Under the pieces are notes generated by a model. That model was given only the letters and a program-made list of their open reading frames with translations. It was not told where the DNA came from and did not search any database. Shown here in pieces: positions 7,312 to 11,747 of a stretch of DNA of 11,747 nucleotides. This DNA is from Candidatus Sumerlaeota bacterium. Lineage in GTDB: Bacteria > Sumerlaeota > Sumerlaeia > MWCT01. Both the position numbers and the translations under genes were made by a program. Every line of letters starts with the position of its first letter. Position 1 is the first letter of the stretch. Where the stretch lies: positions 1 through 11,747 of the forward strand of contig JAPLSR010000315.1 of NCBI GenBank assembly GCA_026398545.1, written 5' to 3'.

Positions 7312-9261
7312 TTATGTTATTTTTTTCCCATCCAGATGGGTCAGCTTCGCATCAAACATCTTCTGGACAGCATCGACTGCATCCTTGATGTCCTCATTCT
7401 GCTTCAAAAGGTCAATGACCATCCTCTTAGAAACCTTCTTATCCTTGAGGAGATGGCGGTATTGTTCCGCCTCCATATCAACAGAATCGGGCCTTTCTTC
7501 CATCTGTCCACCTTCTGCCACGGCATCACCCTCAGACTCAGGGAGGGGCAATACCTCGTTCTCCACATCGAGCGGTGTTTCATCCTGTGGTTCCGCAATG
7601 GGAGGAGCAGGCGGGGTGGTTGACACCTGCCCAGATGCTGGTGCGGCAGGACTGATATCACTGGATATTTCCACCTTCACCCTGATGGGCTTGCCTCCAA
7701 GGCGAGAGAGAATCTCCTGCATGAAGGCAACGGTCTCGCTCCTGGAAAGCATATTTCCCCACAGGGCTTCGGGCGTCCTGATGGTGAAGATATCATCACC
7801 GGTTTTCTGGAATGCGGCAACCTTGAACGCCTGTGCAAGGAGGGGTCTTTTTTCAAGAACAAACTTCTTAAAGCGGCTTGCCAGCTCAGTATCGTCCTTC
7901 GCAACTTCAATAGCCTCCTTCGCCGAAGTTGCGACGAAGGCTGAACTGCCAGGTATCTCCTCTGCCACTGATGTGGGATTGGGAGCGATATTCTGTCCGT
8001 TGAAGAGGTCCATGGAGGCTGAATCTCTTTTCAGTTGGGGAAGTGTTGGCGGGGGTGGCGCATAATCCATGCCCCTTGGAGCCGGAGATGAAATCCCCTT
8101 TTCCATATTTTCAAGGCGCTCCAGGATGGAATCGATATCCACATCTGTCTGGATGGCGCAGAGCCTGATAAATACAAACTCAAGGAGGAAGCGCGTCTGG
8201 GCAATGCTCTTGACCCGTTCCTCCAGCGCAAAGAAGTTATTCATCGTGTTGAGAAGGAATGAAAGCGATATGCTTTCCAGAAGGTCGCTGATTTCCTTCA
8301 TGCGTTCGGCGGAATAGGTTTCGGGTAAAACGGCGACACCTGCCTTCTGAATCAAAAGGTCGCGGAGGAAGCCAAGCATGGTCTTGATGAAGCGTTCAAG
8401 GTCGCGCCCCTTGTTCACTAAGTGCGCCACGCGCTCAAGAAGGGAGCGGATATCGCGCTTTGAGAGGTCCCGCACCGTGCCGATAAGGAGGTCAAATTCA
8501 ACCAGCCCCAGGAGCTGACTGACATATTCAAACTTGAGATTGCCGCCGGAGAGGGAGATGAGCTGTTCAAGCATGACCTCCGCATCGCGCATGCCGCCTT
8601 CGGCGCCGGACGCAATCGCCTCAAGGATCGCCGCCCTTTCAGCCTCGTTGACCTTGACACCTTTCTCCCGCGTCAGGATGAGGTCAAGCCGCCCGATTAT
8701 CTCCTTCGTGGAGATGCGTTCAAACATGAAAATCTGACAGCGGCTACGGATGGTCTCCGGGATTTTTTCAATCTCTGTAGTGGCGAAGATGAACACGACA
8801 AAAAGGGGCGGCTCTTCCAGCGTTTTCAAAAGGGCGTTGAAGGCGGATTTGCTCAGCATGTGGACTTCATCTATGATATAAACTTTCTTCCGCGCGGAAA
8901 ATGAGGCGCGGTTGACGCCTTCCTGCAACTCACGAATATCGTCCACGCCCGTGTATGAGGCGCCGTCAATCTCAATGACATCCATGGAGCTCCCCTGCGT
9001 AATGGAGAGGCACTGGTTGCACGTATTGCATGGGGTTGGCGTGATGCCGGTGCGGCAATTGAGCGCCTTGGCGAGAATGCGGGCGATGCTGGTCTTGCCC
9101 ACGCCGCGGGGTCCGGCAAAGAGGTAGGCATTGGCGATGCGCCCCTCGGCAAGGGCATTTGCAAGCTGTCGCCTCACCGTCTCCTGCCCCACGACCTCCT
9201 CAAAGGTCTGGGGGCGCCACTTTCGCGCAAAAACGATATATGTCCCGTTCTCCTGCTTCAA
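7312..9261 (-). CDS. dnaX: DNA polymerase III subunit gamma/tau (DnaX)
   Basis: Clamp-loader ATPase and replisome organiser. Counting from the TTG at 9261 the product is 649 residues, close to full-length tau of E. coli (643). Seen: FARKWRPQTFEEVVGQE (11-27), the family's opening; Walker A GPRGVGKT (50-57); zinc-binding C69, C78, C81, C84; Walker B VYIIDEVHMLS (127-137); the SRC motif (173-175) with the arginine finger; sensor 2 GGMRDAE (222-228); clamp-loader collar (about 240-375); a proline-rich linker; a tau-specific C-terminal region (about 455-532); a second acidic, proline-rich linker; and a final helical stretch. The TTG is preferred because GGGAGG sits 5 nt upstream; the ATG at 9279 has no SD. 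A still longer frame from an ATG at 9366 would add an unlikely hydrophobic N-terminus. No A-rich programmed frameshift heptamer in the right phase was found, so a separate gamma form is not predicted. Confidence 0.96.
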   Translation of the reverse strand: MKQENGTYIVFARKWRPQTFEEVVGQETVRRQLANALAEGRIANAYLFAGPRGVGKTSIARILAKALNCRTGITPTPCNTCNQCLSITQGSSMDVIEIDGASYTGVDDIRELQEGVNRASFSARKKVYIIDEVHMLSKSAFNALLKTLEEPPLFVVFIFATTEIEKIPETIRSRCQIFMFERISTKEIIGRLDLILTREKGVKVNEAERAAILEAIASGAEGGMRDAEVMLEQLISLSGGNLKFEYVSQLLGLVEFDLLIGTVRDLSKRDIRSLLERVAHLVNKGRDLERFIKTMLGFLRDLLIQKAGVAVLPETYSAERMKEISDLLESISLSFLLNTMNNFFALEERVKSIAQTRFLLEFVFIRLCAIQTDVDIDSILERLENMEKGISSPAPRGMDYAPPPPTLPQLKRDSASMDLFNGQNIAPNPTSVAEEIPGSSAFVATSAKEAIEVAKDDTELASRFKKFVLEKRPLLAQAFKVAAFQKTGDDIFTIRTPEALWGNMLSRSETVAFMQEILSRLGGKPIRVKVEISSDISPAAPASGQVSTTPPAPPIAEPQDETPLDVENEVLPLPESEGDAVAEGGQMEERPDSVDMEAEQYRHLLKDKKVSKRMVIDLLKQNEDIKDAVDAVQKMFDAKLTHLDGKKIT

Positions 9262-9266
9262 AAAAA

Positions 9267-9272
9267 CCTCCC
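9267..9272 (-). promoter_or_regulatory. Shine-Dalgarno deciding the dnaX start
   Basis: Minus-strand GGGAGG is followed by five T and then TTG (9261-9259). This is the only strong SD near the beginning of DnaX and it favours the TTG over the upstream ATG codons at 9279 and 9366. Confidence 0.6.
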
Positions 9273-9527
9273 GATTCATCGGATAAAAGACATCATGGAA
9301 CAGGAATAAGTAAGTAGGACAGCTACGATGCAAGGTCAATGAAAAAGGAAGAAAGATTGCCGGCACAATCGGATTTTTTTGCGCACCATCCGGAACATTA
9401 TATTTGATATGGACAGGGACAGCGCCCTCACTTTATATCCTTATAATAATATGCGGTTGCAAAACATGAGTCATATGCTCGGATGCGTTGACAATATCAT
9501 ACACCACAAGGGCGGATGTGTGAAAAA
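9273..9527. other. Divergent intergenic region between dnaX and the sigma-54 activator
   Basis: About 250 nt without a convincing gene. For dnaX (minus strand), TTGCAA (9462-9457) and TATAAA (9437-9432) with a 19-bp spacer is a possible promoter. A perfect minus-strand TATAAT (9402-9397) lacks a recognisable -35. On the plus strand there is TATAAT (9442-9447) without a good -35, and TTGACA (9488-9493) without a good -10. No -24/-12 sigma-54 promoter was seen. These are pattern matches only. Confidence 0.35.
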
Positions 9528-9533
9528 GGGGGG
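9528..9533 (+). promoter_or_regulatory. Shine-Dalgarno deciding the start of the sigma-54 activator
   Basis: A run of six G (preceded by five A) lies 6 nt before the ATG at 9540. This supports that ATG over the two earlier in-frame ATGs at 9516 and 9534, and gives a protein beginning MALRLLIVDD, the normal edge of a receiver domain. Confidence 0.65.
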
Positions 9534-9539
9534 ATGTTC

Positions 9540-10901
9540 ATGGCACTGCGGCTGTTAATAGTTGATGACCAGGAGGAAAATCTGAATAGCCTCTCCATGA
9601 GTTTCCGCCGCTCGGATTATGATATCCTGACCGCACCCGGCGGCAATGCGGCAATAAACCTCCTCAAGGAAAATGATGTGGATGTGGTCATCACCGACCT
9701 GAAGATGCCGGAGGTGGACGGCATGCAGGTCCTCTCTTACTGCACCGGTCTGACACCGCCCGCGGCTGTCATTGTTGTCACAGCATTCGGCACCATTGAA
9801 TCGGCTGTGGAGGCACTCAAGGCGGGGGCATTCGATTATATCACAAAACCTATCAATTTAAATGAACTGCGTGTGCTGGTTGAGAAGGCATTTGAGCACC
9901 GCCGCCTCCAGAAGGAGAACATCTATCTCCACACTGAGATTAACAAGCGTTACGGTTTTGAGGGAGTGATAGGTCAGACGGCGGAGATGCAGCGCATATT
10001 TGAAAAGGCGCGGCTCATCGCCAAAAGCAAGGCAACTATTTTGATTGAGGGTGAAAGCGGTACGGGAAAAGACCTGCTCGCCCGCGCCATCCATTACAAC
10101 AGCCCGCGCGCACGCAAGCCCTTCATACCGATTCATTGCGCCGCCCTGCCGGAATCCCTCCTCGAAAGCGAAATCTTCGGGCATGAAAAGGGAGCCTTCA
10201 CAGGCGCAATCGCACGCAAGGAGGGGCTTTTTGAACTTGCCGATGGCGGCACGGTCTTCCTTGATGAGATAAGCGAAATCCCCCCATCCGTCCAGGTCAA
10301 ACTTCTCAGGATCCTTGAAACAAAGGAATTCATGCGGGTGGGCGGGGTTAAACCATTGCAGGTGGATATCCGCGTCATCTGCGCCACGAATAAAAACCTG
10401 GCGGAGGAGGTGGAGGAGGGACGCTTCCGCGAAGACCTCTATTACCGGCTGAACGTCATATCCTTCACAATTCCGCCCTTGAGAAACCGCCTCGCAGACA
10501 TCCCGCTTTTCGTCAAATCCTTTGTGGATGAATTCGCCCGCGAAAACGGCAAGACCATCACAAGCATCTCAAAGCGCACCATGGCGCAACTCATGGCGTA
10601 TCACTGGCCCGGAAACATACGTGAACTCCGGAACTGCATTGAAAGCATCGTGGTCTTTTCACAGAAGGAGGAGATAGACACTGACGCCCTGCCGGAATAT
10701 CTCCGTTCCGCAGAAACAAAGGAAATCAGCAATATGTTTAATTGCCCACTCGGACAGTCCTTAGACATGCTTGATAAGAGATATATTCAGGAGACGCTGA
10801 TGCAGGTGGAGGGAAACCGGACGCGGGCGGCGGAGATTTTAGGCATCAGCCGCCGCACACTCCAGCGCAAACTCAAGGAACTCGGCATCGAAAACGGCTG
10901 A
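9540..10901 (+). CDS. Sigma-54-dependent response regulator, NtrC family (receiver–AAA+–Fis HTH)
   Basis: A 453-residue cytoplasmic two-component regulator that, once phosphorylated, remodels RNA polymerase–sigma-54 at distant promoters. Receiver domain (1-120): D9-D10, phospho-acceptor D53 in ITDLKMP, T81 and K103. AAA+ domain (about 140-380): Walker A GESGTGKD (171-178), sigma-54-contacting GAFTGA (218-223), Walker B GGTVFLDEIS (236-245), arginine-finger region RFREDLYYRLNV (295-306) and sensor II WPGNIREL (356-363). C-terminal Fis-type helix-turn-helix: GNRTRAAEILGISRRTLQRK (425-444). All key residues are present, so it should be active. No histidine kinase is encoded in the window and the gene stands alone, divergent from dnaX. 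Its partner and targets cannot be inferred; NtrC, AtoC and ZraR are only architectural relatives, so no symbol is given. Confidence 0.95.
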   Translation: MALRLLIVDDQEENLNSLSMSFRRSDYDILTAPGGNAAINLLKENDVDVVITDLKMPEVDGMQVLSYCTGLTPPAAVIVVTAFGTIESAVEALKAGAFDYITKPINLNELRVLVEKAFEHRRLQKENIYLHTEINKRYGFEGVIGQTAEMQRIFEKARLIAKSKATILIEGESGTGKDLLARAIHYNSPRARKPFIPIHCAALPESLLESEIFGHEKGAFTGAIARKEGLFELADGGTVFLDEISEIPPSVQVKLLRILETKEFMRVGGVKPLQVDIRVICATNKNLAEEVEEGRFREDLYYRLNVISFTIPPLRNRLADIPLFVKSFVDEFARENGKTITSISKRTMAQLMAYHWPGNIRELRNCIESIVVFSQKEEIDTDALPEYLRSAETKEISNMFNCPLGQSLDMLDKRYIQETLMQVEGNRTRAAEILGISRRTLQRKLKELGIENG

Positions 10902-10934
10902 GCCACTCATTCAGACCATCACAGGAATATTAAA

Positions 10935-10958
10935 CCACAAAGTCTCAAAGACACAAAA
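10935..10958. repeat. Three degenerate tandem 8-bp units (CCACAAAG, TCTCAAAG, ACACAAAA)
   Basis: Three back-to-back octamers sharing the core (C)ACAAAG/TCAAAG, in the gap after the activator's stop. Similar CACAAAGACACAAAG-type strings are, from general experience, common in intergenic DNA of diverse environmental bacteria. The function is unknown and the array is short. Confidence 0.5.
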
Positions 10959-10964
10959 TAATCC

Positions 10965-10995
10965 AGTAAATGTGCTACTCGGCACTAAAATTACT
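10965..10995. terminator. Weak two-part hairpin between convergent genes (possible bidirectional terminator)
   Basis: AGTAA (10965-10969) pairs with TTACT (10991-10995), and inside it GTGC (10972-10975) pairs with GCAC (10982-10985) around a 6-nt loop; an asymmetric internal loop separates the stems. It lies between two converging genes, where a terminator is expected. It is only 9 bp in total and no U-tract follows directly on either strand; a T-rich stretch begins at 11021. Confidence 0.25.
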
Positions 10996-11027
10996 CTAAG
11001 TTTAATGGTGATTGACCCAATTTTTTC

Positions 11028-11747
11028 TTAATTTTTAACCCGATATATATCGCCTTCGCTGATTGCCCCGTTTGATGGGTCATAAGTGTAAGCGCCGCCT
11101 TTGGGCGCTGAACTTTTCCCCGTGAGAAGTGTGATTGAAGGTTGGGCAATCTTTGAATTATAAACCTTTTCTATATCCACTTCTAAATCCCAACTCTCAG
11201 CATCATTTTCATCAGTGTCTGGTCCCCAGCCATAAAGTATAAAACCTCCCCCATCGGTATAGTATCCATAAGTTGCCCCCTTTGTATCAGAAAAAGGGTC
11301 GCGCGGATAACTTTCGATGTATTTTATCGGAGATGTGAGGGCATTTTTTGCGAATGTGTGCATTTGATATGCGCCGGTTCTTTCACCGGCAAATCCATTG
11401 ACCCCTTCTTTCCCTCTCGCCCAGGGAGGATACTTGTGGTTGTCATTGTAATAACGCTCAAGAGCTTCGGCGAGATATTTCAAATCTGCCCTGACTCGCG
11501 AAATCTTTGATGCAATGCACCTGAATCTACCACAATAACGAGGAAGAATAAACACTGATAAAAAACCGAGGAACAAAATTGCCAGGACACGGAAAAGGAA
11601 CCAATTATTTTTTTCAGTAAATACTGCCGCAACAATAAGAAGAATTATTCCCCCTAAAATCCCCGCCTTGCCGCATAAACCCCCAAATGTAAAAAATTCC
11701 AACTTTAAATCGCGATAATATCCAGGAAGGATGATAGCGATAAGCAT
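11028..11747 (-). CDS. Membrane protein with type II secretion pseudopilin-like (GspG-like) C-terminal domain (partial; runs off right edge)
   Basis: At least 239 residues; the reading frame is open to the window edge. The first codon in view is an ATG, but it begins within a hydrophobic stretch (LIAIILPGY), so the true start is probably outside. Further membrane segments follow at about 28-44 and 51-69. From about 79 the sequence is typical of GspG-like pseudopilins: SKISRVRADLKYLAEALERYYNDNHKYPP, read here as positions 80-108, then YPRDPFSDTKG (147-157), YGYYTDGGGFILYGWGPD (160-177) and the tail YDPSNGAISEGDIYRVK (222-238). Such domains normally follow a cleavable prepilin leader and one N-terminal helix. 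Here the preceding region instead looks polytopic, with no GFTLIE-type leader visible. It could be a secretion/pilus-associated protein or a repurposed pseudopilin domain displayed from the membrane. AT-richer than the dnaX region. Convergent with the sigma-54 activator. Confidence 0.75.
   Translation of the reverse strand: MLIAIILPGYYRDLKLEFFTFGGLCGKAGILGGIILLIVAAVFTEKNNWFLFRVLAILFLGFLSVFILPRYCGRFRCIASKISRVRADLKYLAEALERYYNDNHKYPPWARGKEGVNGFAGERTGAYQMHTFAKNALTSPIKYIESYPRDPFSDTKGATYGYYTDGGGFILYGWGPDTDENDAESWDLEVDIEKVYNSKIAQPSITLLTGKSSAPKGGAYTYDPSNGAISEGDIYRVKN

Noticed and set aside
7841..7870. A6 run in dnaX as a programmed frameshift signal for a gamma subunit
   Set aside because: The codon phase is GAA AAA AGA, not the A-AAA-AAG phase needed for -1 slippage; the run is short for transcriptional slippage and lies far into the tau-specific region.
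7280..8065. Plus-strand open frame of 261 codons
   Set aside because: Lies antisense to dnaX; serine/arginine-rich composition with no recognisable domain, an expected shadow of a strongly supported gene.
9357..9382. CCG...CGG followed by a T run on the plus strand as a terminator
   Set aside because: Only a 3-bp stem, and no plus-strand gene ends there.
11005..11027. GGTGATTGACC followed by T6 as a terminator for the sigma-54 activator
   Set aside because: The stem is only 3 bp; the T run alone is not sufficient evidence.

Overview
The window is bacterial and gene-dense. The conserved run dnaX–ybaB (YbaB/EbfC)–recR, the bacterial-type bifunctional PurH, a sigma-54-dependent NtrC-type regulator and a large exported glycoside hydrolase point to a Gram-negative-type, probably uncultivated, carbohydrate-degrading bacterium. 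A type II secretion/pseudopilin-like protein of the kind frequent in PVC, Sumerlaeota-like and Omnitrophota-like genomes fits this, but the lineage cannot be fixed from sequence alone.

Most genes lie on the minus strand. In transcription order (right to left) they are: dnaX (9261→7312), ybaB (7293→6979), recR (6861→6253), a 1028-residue multidomain glycoside hydrolase starting 2 nt after the recR stop (6250→3164), a DNA methyltransferase (3080→1779), a type II restriction endonuclease (1747→941), and purH (925→ beyond the left edge). A sigma-54 activator (9540→10901) is divergent from dnaX on the plus strand. After a short intergenic stretch with degenerate 8-bp repeats and a weak hairpin comes a converging minus-strand gene (11747→11028). 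It joins membrane segments to a pseudopilin-like soluble domain and is cut by the right edge.

The most interesting part is the restriction-modification pair. The endonuclease carries the residue pattern of the CCGG-recognising NgoMIV/Cfr10I/BsaWI group (D163, S177-x-K179, R183-x-D185-R186, E193, with the same spacing from the Lys onward). The methyltransferase has a TSPPY motif, compatible with N4-cytosine (or N6-adenine) methylation. Both genes look AT-richer than their neighbours and are wedged directly in front of purH, with only 15 nt between the endonuclease stop and the purH start. The upstream gap contains a perfect TTGACA box overlapped by an 8-bp inverted repeat, a possible promoter/operator for the pair. 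The picture is of a horizontally acquired RM cassette now sitting in a housekeeping transcription unit. I see no CRISPR array, transposase, integrase, tRNA or rRNA.
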